64,000 nucleotides of DNA from Histoplasma ohiense (Eukaryota > Ascomycota > Eurotiomycetes > Onygenales > Ajellomycetaceae), in contig JAEVHH010000003.1 in the NCBI GenBank assembly GCA_017607445.1, forward strand, positions 6,262,001 through 6,326,000, given 5' to 3'. A model generated the notes under the pieces. The model saw only the letters and a program-made list of their open reading frames with translations, searched no databases and was not told the DNA's origin. Of this stretch, positions 48,387 through 58,675 are shown piece by piece. Within the stretch, counting starts at the first letter, position 1; every line of letters starts with the position of its first letter. The position numbers were made by a program, and so were the translations under genes.

Positions 48387-49186
48387 ATGCGCGCCCAATC
48401 CTTCGCCGCCTTTCTCTCCCTCTCCCTCTTCTCCCTTACCACCTCCGTCGTCGCTGAGCAGAGCGGCCTCAAAATCGAGAAGACTCATGTCGTCGAATGC
48501 AACCGCCGCAGTGCGGTCGGTGATGTCCTCTCAATGCACTATCGCGGCACCTTAGCCTCCGACGGCTCCCAATTCGACGCCAGCTACGACCGCGGCCAGC
48601 CATTGGTGTTCACCGTTGGCAAGGGCCAAGTTATCGCAGGGTGTGTATGACATTTTAGAAGTTCATTTTATTTTTATTCTATTTCCCCTTGAAACGACAT
48701 AGCGGCTAAACCGGGTGCTGCTTCTGCGTTTAGATGGGACCAAGGCCTGCTTGACATGTGCGTTGGCGACAAGCGCAAACTCACCATCAGCCCCGAGCTG
48801 GCCTACGGCGAGCGCGGCATCGGACCCATCCCTGGCGGGGCCACTTTGATCTTTGAAACAGAGCTGGTAGACATCAAAGGTACGGCAAAGGATGAGCTTT
48901 GAAGTATGCTCTTCTTCTCTTTGGCCATCTGTGCTTCTGCCCGTCCAAGCAATATCTCTGCCTGTATCTTTGGATCCCGCGGGTAGACAACAAGCAAGGC
49001 GAATGCTTATTCTGCGGATTGTTATGCGTTTCTGTAGGACCTGGCCTCGAAAACAGTGGTGGTGGTGGTAATGGTGGTAATGGTGGTACCCTGTACCTGT
49101 GGTTCCTGGTATTTCTTGTGCTCGGGGGAGGATATTCCTACTGGAGACGGAATGGGTTTTGCGGGTTGTCCGGCCGCCGGGCGTAG
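48387..49186 (+). CDS. FPR2: FKBP2-type peptidyl-prolyl isomerase of the ER, with two possible C-termini
   Basis: Exon 1 is 48387-48640; exon 2 begins at 48734. Residues 1-23 form a signal peptide (hydrophobic AAFLSLSLFSLTTSVVA). The FKBP domain follows: GDVLSMHYRGTL, FDASYDRGQPLVFTVGKGQV, then after the intron GWDQGLLDMCVGDKRKLTI and AYGERGIGPIPGGATLIFE, containing the residues that line the FK506 and substrate pocket. If exon 2 is read through, it stops at 48902 with GTAKDEL, giving 140 residues and an ER-retrieval signal. If the donor at 48880 (GTACGG) is spliced to the acceptor before 49038, the frame stays open to 49186, giving 182 residues. The alternative tail is a Gly/Asn linker (GGGGNGGNGG), a hydrophobic segment (LYLWFLVFLVLGGGY) and a basic tail (WRRNG), a likely membrane anchor. 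FKBP2 assists proline-limited folding in the secretory pathway. Both ends lie downstream of a complete domain. Confidence 0.92.
48880..49037 (+). other. optional intron at the FKBP2 3' end
   Basis: Donor GTACGG and acceptor TCTGTAG bound a 158-base segment. Retaining it gives the KDEL ending; removing it joins, in phase 1, to the glycine-rich and hydrophobic tail. The donor sits in the Gly codon just before the ThrAlaLysAspGluLeu tail. Confidence 0.65.
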
Positions 49187-49491
49187 AGCATACGCCTGCG
49201 ACGTCTGCTTAAGAGCTATGTCCTCTTTCATTGGAGCAGCTATTTGCGAATTCTATATTCTACAATGATCATGATTATTCTTCTGTGATTGTTACTCAAA
49301 CGCTTTAATGTGTATGCAGCGTGTACAGGTATGTGCTGTATATAGCGAAATGGGTGCAAGACCCAACAACAACCCTTCAAGAAACCTCGGTTAAAACAAT
49401 GTGTAAAGAAAATCCTGGACCAATTTATCAACAAAGGCCTCAGTAGAAAAAGTAGAAGAAAAAAAAAGCGTCTGGAAGCGGTATTGCGTGA
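49187..49491. other. convergent 3' flanks of FKBP2 and the cytochrome b5 gene
   Basis: About 300 bases without a coding feature, A-rich near 49440-49470. Confidence 0.6.
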
Positions 49492-50541
49492 TCAATCCAT
49501 TGCTTCCAAATTTCCGCCTCCACCGCCCACTTCATAGCCTTCGCTCACCAGTATTCCAACCATACATTCCGCCAACATCCCATCCCAATTAACCCACGGA
49601 TGAATCTCCGTAAAAAGCTTCTCGGAATCCCTCCCTGCCCCGCGAAGTATCTCTCCCTTCCCGCCCGGATGGAACGGGAGGTAGGGAGTTATGTTGTAAA
49701 CTTTACCCATGTAGGATGTCCACGCGTCTCGCCCTTTCCTTCCATTATGCGCCTTCAACATCGACGGCGTTACACGAATGAGTGTCGGTGGAAGATTTTC
49801 CCCTCGCAGCTTATGGTTGGGTTGGGAAGTTAATGCTGCCCAGTCGAGAGGTGAGCGGCCTGGTTCAAGTGCCACTTGGCGAGATGGCTGTGGTTTGCCT
49901 TGGACTAGGATTGGCGCGAGTGTGCTAGATGTGAGGCCTCGTGGTAGGGGCCCACGGAGGGTAGAGGCCGCAGATGGTGGAGGACGGAGTGGGGTGTTTA
50001 AAGAAGGTCGTGGAGGAGGTAACATGGTACCCGTCCTGGATGCTATGGATGCATTTTGGTTTTGGTTTCTTTGTGTCGGCGGGGGTAGCGGGCGCGGAAG
50101 AGTAGTATTTTTGGAGGCATTGTTCGTCGTGGGGGATGGTGAGGGTTGACTGGGAGTAGTTGAGGATGGGGGACGGTTTTGCGAGAGGCTTATGGTATTG
50201 CTGGAGTTCAACGAGATATCTAGTCTTTCATCGACCACAGCGGGGCTTTCTAAATTGAAAGTTGGCACGTCCACGAACGGGAGCTGCTCCGGAGTCGCTT
50301 TTGGAGTTGAGTCTTCGAGTTGCGAATCTGATCGGTGTTCACCATCCTTCGATGCCTCTTCATCCAACCCAGAAGCTTCCGATCGAATAGGTTGTGGGGC
50401 TTGTGATGAAGGAATATGCGGTGTAGCGGGTCTAATTCGAAGCAAATTGTACAACGGAGCAAGGCTCCACGTTCCTAGAGGATGCTTGAATAGCAAAAAC
50501 GAGACCGAGATAACAAATGTCCCTAGACTTATCCAACCCAT
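49492..50541 (-). CDS. membrane-anchored cytochrome b5-domain protein (Irc21-like)
   Basis: An intronless gene of 349 residues. Residues 4-18 (ISLGTFVISVSFLLF) form a short hydrophobic anchor. About 200 residues of Pro/Ser/Thr-rich, presumably disordered linker follow. The cytochrome b5 domain occupies about residues 255-335. It includes TPSMLKAHN, then WTSYMGKVYNITPYLPFHPGG (heme-ligand His291 in HPGG) and TEIHPWVN, whose His314 is the second axial ligand. Placement at the C-terminus and the HPWVN motif fit the Irc21/NCB5OR-like b5 group rather than classical microsomal b5. Such proteins pass electrons to desaturases, hydroxylases or other oxygenases; the partner here is unknown. The ATG at 50541 begins MGWISLG, and the anchor follows directly, which supports this start. 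Confidence 0.88.
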   Translation of the reverse strand: MGWISLGTFVISVSFLLFKHPLGTWSLAPLYNLLRIRPATPHIPSSQAPQPIRSEASGLDEEASKDGEHRSDSQLEDSTPKATPEQLPFVDVPTFNLESPAVVDERLDISLNSSNTISLSQNRPPSSTTPSQPSPSPTTNNASKNTTLPRPLPPPTQRNQNQNASIASRTGTMLPPPRPSLNTPLRPPPSAASTLRGPLPRGLTSSTLAPILVQGKPQPSRQVALEPGRSPLDWAALTSQPNHKLRGENLPPTLIRVTPSMLKAHNGRKGRDAWTSYMGKVYNITPYLPFHPGGKGEILRGAGRDSEKLFTEIHPWVNWDGMLAECMVGILVSEGYEVGGGGGNLEAMD

Positions 50542-51726
50542 GGAAATGTTGCTATTAAAGAGGAACGTGAATTCCTTGTTGACATGGACAGCAAAGAAAA
50601 TTCAATTGCATCATCTTTTTCGAGGTTTGTGATTCAAAGTCACGTGGTAAGGTGGGCAATTTGTGTTAGGCCACTGGGGCAAAAGAGCTCTCTCACACCA
50701 GCGCCATGCTGGTAGTAGAGGGGACGAACCAATCCAAACCCCCCAACAATTTGCATTGAAACGTTCAGTGTTCTCTTCAAGTATGATTATGATTATAATT
50801 ATGTATATTCGCTATCCTGAATTTTTTTTTCTGACATAAAATGAAATTTAGCATTCTTGTAGATGCATATGCACGAGCCCTTATCGTTTTGAATAAGTTC
50901 TTGGAAGAAAAACGTTGAAGGATCTAACCAGGGGAAAGGAGATAATAAATAATGCAAACTGTTCACAGTTAATTGAACACCGCATATAACCTATGGAATA
51001 ATTTCAAAAGAAGGAAGAGAGCAAACAAAAACAAATCTTGCGAACTAATAGCTCATGATAGGAAGCAAAAATTTCCTCCAAACACAAACTTGACTTCGAG
51101 ATAATTACAATTTTCCGCCAGTGTCACAACATACTATAAACTATCATATACGCTCTTAAGTAGCTAACCCCGAATATCAAAAATCCTCGCGCTAAAACTC
51201 ACGGTTCTCCTAACTGTCGGAGACTGCCTGACGCCGGTCAGTAACCATGTGTTCTCTGTGGCAAAATAAGCCCCCCTCTACTATGCTACAGAAAAAGCAG
51301 GCATAAAGAAGCTGGATCGCAGAAGGAACGCAGATAGCAAAGTGAGGACTTGTTGTTCGGTTTCACAATCTAGACCCCGAAAAAAATTTGTCAACAGTCA
51401 CGAAGTGAAGGGTTTGAAAAGGGTCGAGTTTATGGCAACGGAGACATGAGCCACACAGGTGAGTCCTTGTGGGTTTTCACATCTCAGCTTAGAAAAGCCT
51501 TCAAACCGCCTCTTCCCGAGTATAGTCGGCTATAGCGATCGATTAGACTGAACGAGGATAAAATCCATATATTCGGGTAACCTTGGCCAGGTAATTAAAA
51601 GACCAATGCCAAGAAAACGAGGCTGGTTTCATGTCGTCAAATGCTTCCTTGATCAATTTCAGACGTCAAAAGAATAGATCACCACTTCCGGCAGCTGAGT
51701 AAAAGCCGCTGGATTAAGCCATCTGT
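50542..51726. other. intergenic with repeat copy B
   Basis: Non-coding region between two leftward genes. It contains the dispersed repeat at 50666-50748, and otherwise AT-rich sequence without a recognisable gene. Confidence 0.6.
50666..50748 (+). repeat. dispersed repeat, copy B
   Basis: TTAGGCCACTGGG, AAAAGAGCTCTCTCACACCA, a GCCATGCTGG segment and GACGAACCAATCC match copy A at 28026-28113 in order and orientation, with about a quarter of positions changed and small length differences. Confidence 0.6.
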
Positions 51727-53111
51727 TCAAGGGACCCAAAGTTTGCCACGGCCTCGAGTCGAACCGCGAAGCGGGATGCCGCGAGGAGCTCCACGGCGCT
51801 GCCCGCGCGGGCTGGAACCAGAAAATGCTCGCGGAAGACTTTCGTTTGAGGAAGGGATTTCCGCCGGGGGGCTCGTCCTCGTAGTGCCAAAATTGCGACT
51901 AAATGAGTTAGGGTCGATGGGAGCTGATGGAACTTCAACAATCGCCTCAGGAGTGATTTGACTTTTTGTTTTGACGTTACCACCATTCATATTGGTACTA
52001 GCAATCCGATTACTTGCAGCCGATTTATGAGTGGCTGGGCGTTTAATTGTTGTGCCACGAGAGGCGGATTTCCCTGGCCCACGGGGAACAAATACAAGCA
52101 CGTCCTCATCACTCTCGTCCTCGTATGAAAGTAGCCGCTCGGGTTCCACAGATTGGTTCCTTTCAATGTATTTGCAGTGGTTTTTGAACTCTTTTTCCTC
52201 GTAGATGATGGCGGTACGCAACTGGTGGATATTTTTTGTGGTAATGCCAAATTTCTGGGCCCATGTCTGTGTGGTTAGATCATTAGTAACAAGAATGCAT
52301 CTGTTTACCCCTGGCGTTGCACCAGGTTGGCAGTGTAGGCGCCAGAGGACTGCACTAAGTAGTGGTTTGATGGTCGCTGGCACTGACGGGATAACAGATC
52401 CAGAGGCGGAGCGGCGGTGTGAATTTACGGAGCCCTTGACATTCGATTTAGGCGAAGGAGCCGCATCAAGATTAGCAGCCATGTATTTGGGACTTGTGTG
52501 CGAACTTCCCGAGACAAGGGACGCAGCATTGCTGCCAGTTCCGCCAGAAATTACGGACACCGCGTCAGGTTCCTTCTTGAAATTAAGTTTGCTAAGGAGC
52601 AATTGTGACATCTCATTAGGATTCGCAGTCTCCGTATGCTCGATTTCGGCCTCTCCGTTCTTCATGTCCTTGTGTGGAGCCTTTTCATCGCTGTGGTCAT
52701 CACCCTCCGAGAGATCTTCAACGTCCTCTTCGAATTCTGGAAGAAAGTACTTTTCTGCTGCTTCCCATGTTTCGAACAGCTCCATAGGACCCTGAAGTGC
52801 AATCCTCGAGGATGGAATCTCATGTTTGCCAGATGTGACCCGATCGAGGAAGCGAACGGCTTCCCGGGCATTCATGCCGATCTGAGAGCCAGATCGCTTC
52901 AAAGCCCGGAGACGTTCAAGGGCTAGTGGATGTTAGCAACAAGATGTAGAGGTTAAATAGATAATAACCTGGAAAGCCGCCGGGACATACTGTAGAGTGG
53001 AACGATGAGAGTGATGGCGCCGGATGAAGTCCATTTCTTGATTTCGCTGACATTAGTAGTAAGGGCGGTATCGTCAACGACGCAGCGAAAAATTTTTCGG
53101 CCGGCCGACAT
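51727..53111 (-). CDS. NMD4: Nmd4-like PIN-domain protein of nonsense-mediated mRNA decay
   Basis: Two exons, 53111-52991 and 52922-51727, give 438 residues. The N-terminus (VVDDTALTTNVSEIKKW, then TLIVPLYTLERLRALKRSGS) is the first half of a PIN domain, with Asp13/Asp14 near the usual acidic site. The second half lies after an acidic and Ser-rich insertion at about residues 85-200 and includes CILVTNDLTTQTWAQKFGI. The C-terminus is Arg/Gly-rich and ends RGRGKLWVP, closely like the RGTGELWSP end of yeast Nmd4, the arm that contacts the Upf1 helicase domain. Architecture and tail together support Nmd4, an Upf1 partner in cytoplasmic mRNA surveillance. The insertion makes it twice the length of the yeast protein (218 residues). 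Whether the PIN domain is active cannot be told from sequence alone. Confidence 0.82.
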
Positions 53112-54035
53112 GCCGTCTATTATATGGCTCTTCTCCGAAAGGTGTAGGGTGTATTAAAAGGTTTTTATTTTTGTATGGTTGTGTACTTTGGTCTTTTAAT
53201 ATATCATATATCACGAAGTATTCATGAACTTTGTATTAACTGTTACGCAGGAAGATTCAGTTAGCAAACACATACTGAGTCCAATATGATACTCGACCAA
53301 TCCTCGATCGGAAGTAGAAGTACAACACGATAATTCTGGAGAAAAGAGTACTGCAAATCGGAGGGGTGAAGGAGAGAAAAATCACACTGACCGCAAGAAA
53401 TATAGCCACAGAAGGCAGTTGCAGGAAGCATTTTCGCTTTTCTAGAAAACGAGTTGGGCACAGGAAGATTCGTGAGAAGGTATCACACTGGCCCGGGTAT
53501 CGCTGCGCGTATGGACAGAGCAGCGCGGTGAATGCCGGACATTTGATGGCGGCTGCTGGTGGTGAAGTTGACGAAGATGAGGACGAGGAGAGACACTGGA
53601 TTGAGGGGATCTTGTCATGCTCGCTGACTAAGCTCCTGGCCAAGGTTGGCTCACAAAATTCCAGCATAAAAAGTTAGTCAGAAAGCCTACAGAGCGATCG
53701 TAATTACTTGGTCCTAATTATTAGGAATAGGGTTATATCTTGTCGCTAAGCTACGGAAAGAAGAGCTGGTATGGCCACAGCCGTCAAATTCGAAGAACAG
53801 AACAGAATAACTCTGCTATAGTCTTATAAGGTATATGAAGGCTCAGGGAGAGTTACGTTTAGGAGTCAGGAAAGGTCAGGGAAGTAGTTTAAACGCGAGA
53901 GAATGAACGGAGACAATTGTATCAAAAGACAGCAATGGAATACAAACGACAATCGTGAATGAAGTTTTCATCAACACACATTTCGTGATCATGCAAGTCC
54001 AGCTCCCCGTACGGCCTGGTTACCTCTGACGGATT
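53112..54035. other. intergenic region with an unexplained minus-strand frame
   Basis: A minus-strand frame at 53257-53667 (136 residues) contains a hydrophobic stretch (LPSVAIFLAVSVIFLSF) and a Ser run. I found no convincing gene model or family for it. The part near 53111-53250 probably holds the NMD4 promoter. Confidence 0.4.
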
Positions 54036-55122
54036 TCATGACTTTTGAATCAGGCCACTAGCCTCCGTCACTCTTTGAGCCCATTCCCTATGCAGATGTC
54101 AGTTCTGAGTCCGAACTCGAACATGGTGTAGTATATATATGTACTCACGTCCAGCTCCCATCGTATATTCGCCTATTTCCAGGTGCGGTGTCGTCGGCCT
54201 CTTTCAAAGCAAGCTCGATAATGGCAGCTGTCACGCCGGTTCCACAGCTGCTGACAGTTGGTTCAGCCGGATTAATTCCCCTAGCCTCAAATATTTTGCG
54301 CAGCTCTGATGCCGGAAGCAATGTTTTGGTATTGGCATCAAGAAGCTCCGAGAAGGGTAAATTCGTAGAACCCGGCATATGGCCTGACGGGAGGCCAGGG
54401 CGGGGCTCGTTGTCTTTCCCCGTAAATCTGCCAGCCGGTCTGGCATCAAGAATGCGGATACCCTCCGAGCCCTCCTTGCCATAGCTCTCGGCAATTTCTT
54501 TCATCTCCGTGAAATGCACAACCATTCTTGGAGTGAAGTCGCCCACAGTGTAGTTAGATCGCTCTTCAGGGGAAACATCTCCAGACTCAGTTGGATATCC
54601 TTCCTGGACCCATAATTTGAAATTGTTAAGGACATGGACATTGCTGTGCCCAAACACCCTCAATGTCCAGCCCACTCGAGGCGCACTGAAGAGTCCTACC
54701 TCCTCGGAGTCATATACCACAACTTGATCATCTCTGCGAATTCCCAGGGACTGCATAGCTTCTTGAAAACTTTCTTTGCTAGGCAACATGTGTGGATAGG
54801 GGGAATCGTGGTCCTTCACCGCATCAATGTCGAAGAAGCGGGCATGTGGGATGCGGCACTTTTTGAAGGCCTCAATACCCGTACGTTTCGCGGGATCATT
54901 GGGCATGAACCAAGTGGCACACAGCGGGATCACCCGCGGTGAGGTAGATATTTTGGTCCTCGCATTTTTCTTAAGCGCATCATTGAGCTCCTTGGGGGTG
55001 ACGAGATAGGATGAAAGGGAGATCGAGCGTCGCTGTGGGGAATGGGTGGATGTGGTAGAGGTAGACCTGGTGCGAGGAATCCTGGATGAGAAACCAAATG
55101 AACGAAGAGCTGCAAGAGCCAT
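54036..55122 (-). CDS. TUM1: two-domain rhodanese / 3-mercaptopyruvate sulfurtransferase
   Basis: Two exons, 55122-54149 and 54087-54036, give 341 residues. The Arg/Ser-rich N-terminus (MALAALRSFGFSSRIPRTRS) resembles a mitochondrial targeting sequence. Two rhodanese domains follow. The inactive first domain includes HARFFDIDAVKDHDSPYPHM and the family motif VVVYDSEEVGLFSAPRVGWT. The second has ILDARPAGRFTG, GHMPGSTNLPF and the active loop SSCGTGVTA, with Cys293 as the persulfide-carrying residue. The loop CGTGVTA is closer to mercaptopyruvate sulfurtransferase and Tum1 than to classical thiosulfate sulfurtransferase. The last exon completes the conserved YDGSWTEWAQR end. Tum1 passes sulfur toward tRNA thiolation and cofactor synthesis; that role is inferred. 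It is divergently arranged with APC11. Confidence 0.92.
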
Positions 55123-55954
55123 TTGCGGTAGATGGGCGGCTCTAAGCTGGGTTGTGTCGTGCTTTTACATAACTGAAATTGATTCTTCTCGGAGGGTGAA
55201 AGGGAACTGGCAAAGCATCGTCAATAGGGAGAGGTAAAAGGTGTAACAAACACCCTTGAAAGTCGTTGCTGCGAGACGCTAGTAATTTAACTCGAAAGTC
55301 AACTTACAGTTCTCACAAGATACTAATAGAGTACTCCGTAGGGATCATTCCGGACCTCTTGTGGACAAAATGTGCCTAAAATTTAGGTGATCATGCAACT
55401 AACGAATGCTTTATTATTCTAGACCTCGTCCCTCAGTCTTGGGATGGAACTATTGGTTACTAGTTGCTGGTAATTGAATTTTCATGTCGACTTTTGGACT
55501 GTGCAAGATCTTTTGTTCCAGCTCCCTATCACCCTTAAATTACGTAGTTATGGAATCTTATGATATATTCTAGGGTGATTTTTAATTAAACAATACCATC
55601 TTCATGCTCTGCTTATCTCTGCCTATAATCTTCTCCGTAATAATTACGATCAAATCGTTACCGCTTAGTCACCATGTGACTCGTGACGCGAACCGTAAAT
55701 GAAGATGTTTGATAACAGCCTGAGAACAGAACTCTTCAACTAGGACAAAGGATATCGCCTTATGTAAATGGGGCCGCTGGTTCTAGATTAGATTAGGAGT
55801 ATGTGTGGATGTAGGGTAGAGTTAATGTTTCTACCTGCCCTTCTGCAGCTCTCCATTGATAGAAACATCATTGCTAACGGAAGCGCAGCAGGTTTATCTT
55901 CCTGAAACTGCCATACATTCCCGGATCCGCGGTCGCACCATTTGCGCTGTCCGT
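55123..55954. promoter_or_regulatory. shared upstream region of the rhodanese and APC11 genes
   Basis: An 832-base divergent intergenic stretch, AT-rich at 55420-55660. No specific binding site is claimed. Confidence 0.4.
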
Positions 55955-56421
55955 ATGAAGGTCACTATTAAAGAATGGAACGCGGTGGCAACATGGAGAT
56001 GGGATATGCCCGAGGACGAAGTCTGTGGAATATGTCGGGTACAGTTCGACGGGACGTGTCCCACATGTAAATATCCAGGAGACGACTGTTCATTATGTGG
56101 GTTACTTATGTCAACGAGAGCATGCAACTCGGGTTAGAGCACTGACGCAATTCTAGTAATCGGAAAATGCGGGCACTCCTTTCACATGGTAGAGTGCTAC
56201 GATTTCCTCTCTCTGCGGCTTAGTGCCTAAAGGAAACTAATTATCCCCCTTTTCCTAGCATTGTCTCCTGACGTGGATTGGCCAGGAGTCTTCAAAAGGT
56301 CTATGTCCCATGTGCCGGCAAAGTAAGCGGGCCCTGGCGATAAGTTCCCAGCCCACTTATTGTCTCTATTCTGACACATCCATATCATTTAGAATTTGAC
56401 TGGAAGCAAGGCGATGAGTGA
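55955..56421 (+). CDS. APC11: anaphase-promoting complex RING subunit Apc11
   Basis: Four exons, 55955-56096, 56157-56188, 56259-56322 and 56393-56421, give 88 residues. The second exon is only 32 bases. The start MKVTIKEWNAVATWRWDMP is diagnostic of Apc11. The RING-H2 ligands run through the joined exons: CGICR, DGTCPTCKYPGD, CSLLIGKCGHSFHM across exons 1-2, HCLLTWI and GLCPMCRQ in exon 3, then KFDWKQGDE and the stop in exon 4. All borders are GT/AG and all phases agree, and the Zn-binding pattern is restored only by splicing. Apc11 with the cullin Apc2 forms the catalytic core of the APC/C ubiquitin ligase that destroys securin and mitotic cyclins. Length matches the usual 84-105 residues. 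Confidence 0.95.
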
Positions 56422-57083
56422 AACCCATGGAATCCTTATCAGGCGTTTGGAACATGGAAATACTTGGGCTTTAGGAGAAACAGCACCGTATTCTCATCGA
56501 TGCAAAGCATTGGCGCAAGCAATGTGTAGGCCTACAATTACTGGTGTTATGTATCACTTGGGAACGTGGGCGCGGTATCAATTTCTAGGATATCGTAGTA
56601 ATATCGGATTTTTATTTCATTCCTTTTCATTTGATTTTCCTCAATCATGAACCCTAAAAAAAAACCTCCGTCAAGGCCTCACTAAACACATACCGTCATG
56701 GGTCAAAATTCGCAACAATCAAGCCATACATTTCAATTCAAAATGGTCGATGCAACCACACATTATTTTGCTTAAATTAATGAAAACATGATAATGGCCT
56801 GTTCTAAAAAAAAAAAAAAAAAAAAAAAAATGACATCTATTACTTTCGATTATTTGTGGTTGTTTGTGGTTGTTGAGTTATTCTACCTGCCTTGAAAGAA
56901 TATTGTACAGTCCAGATGACACTGGATCACCTGACTCCTCTTTCGCCTTGATAACCACCACAGCCACTCCATTGGAAATTTCAACGTTCGTCAAACTTCG
57001 AGTCCGAAAAAATTCTACCATACTGGAACGTTTCCTTTAGAACGGCTTTGCTCATAGCCATGTAGTCTGAAGCCAGCTTCAGA
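56422..57083. other. intergenic with poly-A run
   Basis: Contains a run of 25 A at 56806-56830. It should include the APC11 3' flank and the promoter of the following gene. No other feature is supported. Confidence 0.6.
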
Positions 57084-58067
57084 ATGACCTCCCCCAACCA
57101 CCCCGATTATCTTCCACCACCTATACCAGAACCATCCACTGGGCCACAAACAGCGCATTTGGAAGATAATACACCACTCAGGCAACCAGCTAAGGAGGAT
57201 GACGAGGGGCCCCTTCAGGAAGACCTTCGCACCTCAGTTTCTCATCAGTTACCATTCCGTCCGTTCTTCACTGTTATACAAGACGCTCACTCGTCCGAAT
57301 ACCATCACCCCACTGTGCACTATGTCTTCTCGGATGATGACACGGACCTAATAACAGAGGCTGCTCTGCGGACTCTGGAAGCTGGCCAGGGAAATAACTC
57401 TTTACAAGCCTCGGGCAATACCCATCTAAGAGAAGCAGGAGGAAATGAGGAAGCAAGGGCGTACGCTAGAGTTTCTTCGCTGCCTCCCCCAATAAATGGT
57501 GTGCAAGAACACTACATAGTCGTCGATATACAACCTTCTCAGTACGATGCTGTTGGGAACCATCCAGCGGAGTCCTCAAATGTCAATACAAGAGATCCGG
57601 CCAATTCTACAGAAGGTCTAGAACACAACGTTGCAACATCCCCACCTGCCACGGGCGCTGCACAACCGCAATTCCCCTTTACCTTAGCTTCCGCCCATAG
57701 TCTAAGCCCATCCTGGCAAATCCTCAACACCCGCCTTTGCACAGCGCGCACATTCGATTCGTCTACGAACAGCCCCACCGCCGCTTCAGCGTCAGCAAAC
57801 AACAGCTCCTCGTCGCCGGTTGGCGGCCTCATGCTTGAGATTGAAGGCACATCCGTTGCCAGGTTTAACTCGTCGACTCATCGCTACCAACGGGACCAAC
57901 ATCATCAGCATCGCTTGGAAGAGATGATGGAACAATTTGAGAAGCGGATGGGAGAGTTACGGCAGGTTATTGCAGCAGGAGAAGCATACGTTGGTGACGA
58001 AGGCCAGGGCGAGAGGCTGGGAGGGACACAAACGCAAACCGCGATTGGGGAGGGATTTGAGAAGTGA
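57084..58067 (+). CDS. uncharacterised fungal protein, 327 residues
   Basis: An intronless frame starting MTSPNHPDYLPPPIPEPS. The first 55 residues are Pro-rich. A more ordered segment follows: LPFRPFFTVIQDAHSSEYHH, then VHYVFSDDDTDLITEAALRT. Later comes EHYIVVDIQPSQYD, then SLSPSWQILNTRLCTART, and a C-terminal helix rich in charged residues (RLEEMMEQFEKRMGELRQVI) likely to form a coiled coil. His- and Ser-rich linkers separate these. There is no signal peptide or membrane segment. The alternation of ordered and disordered segments and the length indicate a real gene, probably conserved in Eurotiomycetes. I do not recognise a named family and assign no function. It converges with the kinesin gene. 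Confidence 0.8.
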   Translation: MTSPNHPDYLPPPIPEPSTGPQTAHLEDNTPLRQPAKEDDEGPLQEDLRTSVSHQLPFRPFFTVIQDAHSSEYHHPTVHYVFSDDDTDLITEAALRTLEAGQGNNSLQASGNTHLREAGGNEEARAYARVSSLPPPINGVQEHYIVVDIQPSQYDAVGNHPAESSNVNTRDPANSTEGLEHNVATSPPATGAAQPQFPFTLASAHSLSPSWQILNTRLCTARTFDSSTNSPTAASASANNSSSSPVGGLMLEIEGTSVARFNSSTHRYQRDQHHQHRLEEMMEQFEKRMGELRQVIAAGEAYVGDEGQGERLGGTQTQTAIGEGFEK

Positions 58068-58675
58068 TATGAAGCTATCCATATATGAGTTATATGGTGG
58101 ACCTGCCCTGGAAGGTCGAGTTCATGAGGGTAGAAGCCTGCTGATTTAGGGCGTTGACAAGCCTCATTCGACTTTAATTTTATTGATATATAGACCCCTT
58201 TTTAACGCTACAACGACATTGTATGGCAGGACGATAGGCGGGTATATTCACTTTTCCTAATTTGGAATAGAGGGAGGCGTTTGGTATGGGGCATTTGCTG
58301 ATTTATTCCCTCGAGTTAATTTTCCAACTAAGACTTGATACCCGAAACTTAAGCGGTTACTATTGGTTAATAAAACGAACCGTTTCAATTGTCCATGAAG
58401 ATCTAAGTATGACGAAGGCCAACAAGTATTACGAAGGTTAAACTATTGTATAGCAATGCAATGAAGAAATATCCATGGATGCAACAACGTAGTAATAGGA
58501 GAACGGAACAATTTCACGAATGATATCCCAATAACGCCCAATGGCTCCAATGGCTCCAATGACAAATCTCAAAGAAATCAAACAGCCAAACCCTGGGGAA
58601 TCTAAATATGATACTTCAGTGATGTAATGAAAATAGTAAGGAAAAGGAAATTCTATGCTACCAAAGTTTTAATAA
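58068..58675. other. convergent 3' flanks
   Basis: AT-rich 3' flanking sequence between the uncharacterised gene and the kinesin gene. A short tandem duplication (TGGCTCCAA) lies at about 58541-58558. No gene is seen. Confidence 0.6.

Noticed and set aside
53257..53667. Minus-strand frame of 136 residues as a small membrane protein
   Set aside because: The hydrophobic stretch is suggestive, but start, splicing and family could not be supported, so it is only mentioned in the intergenic entry.
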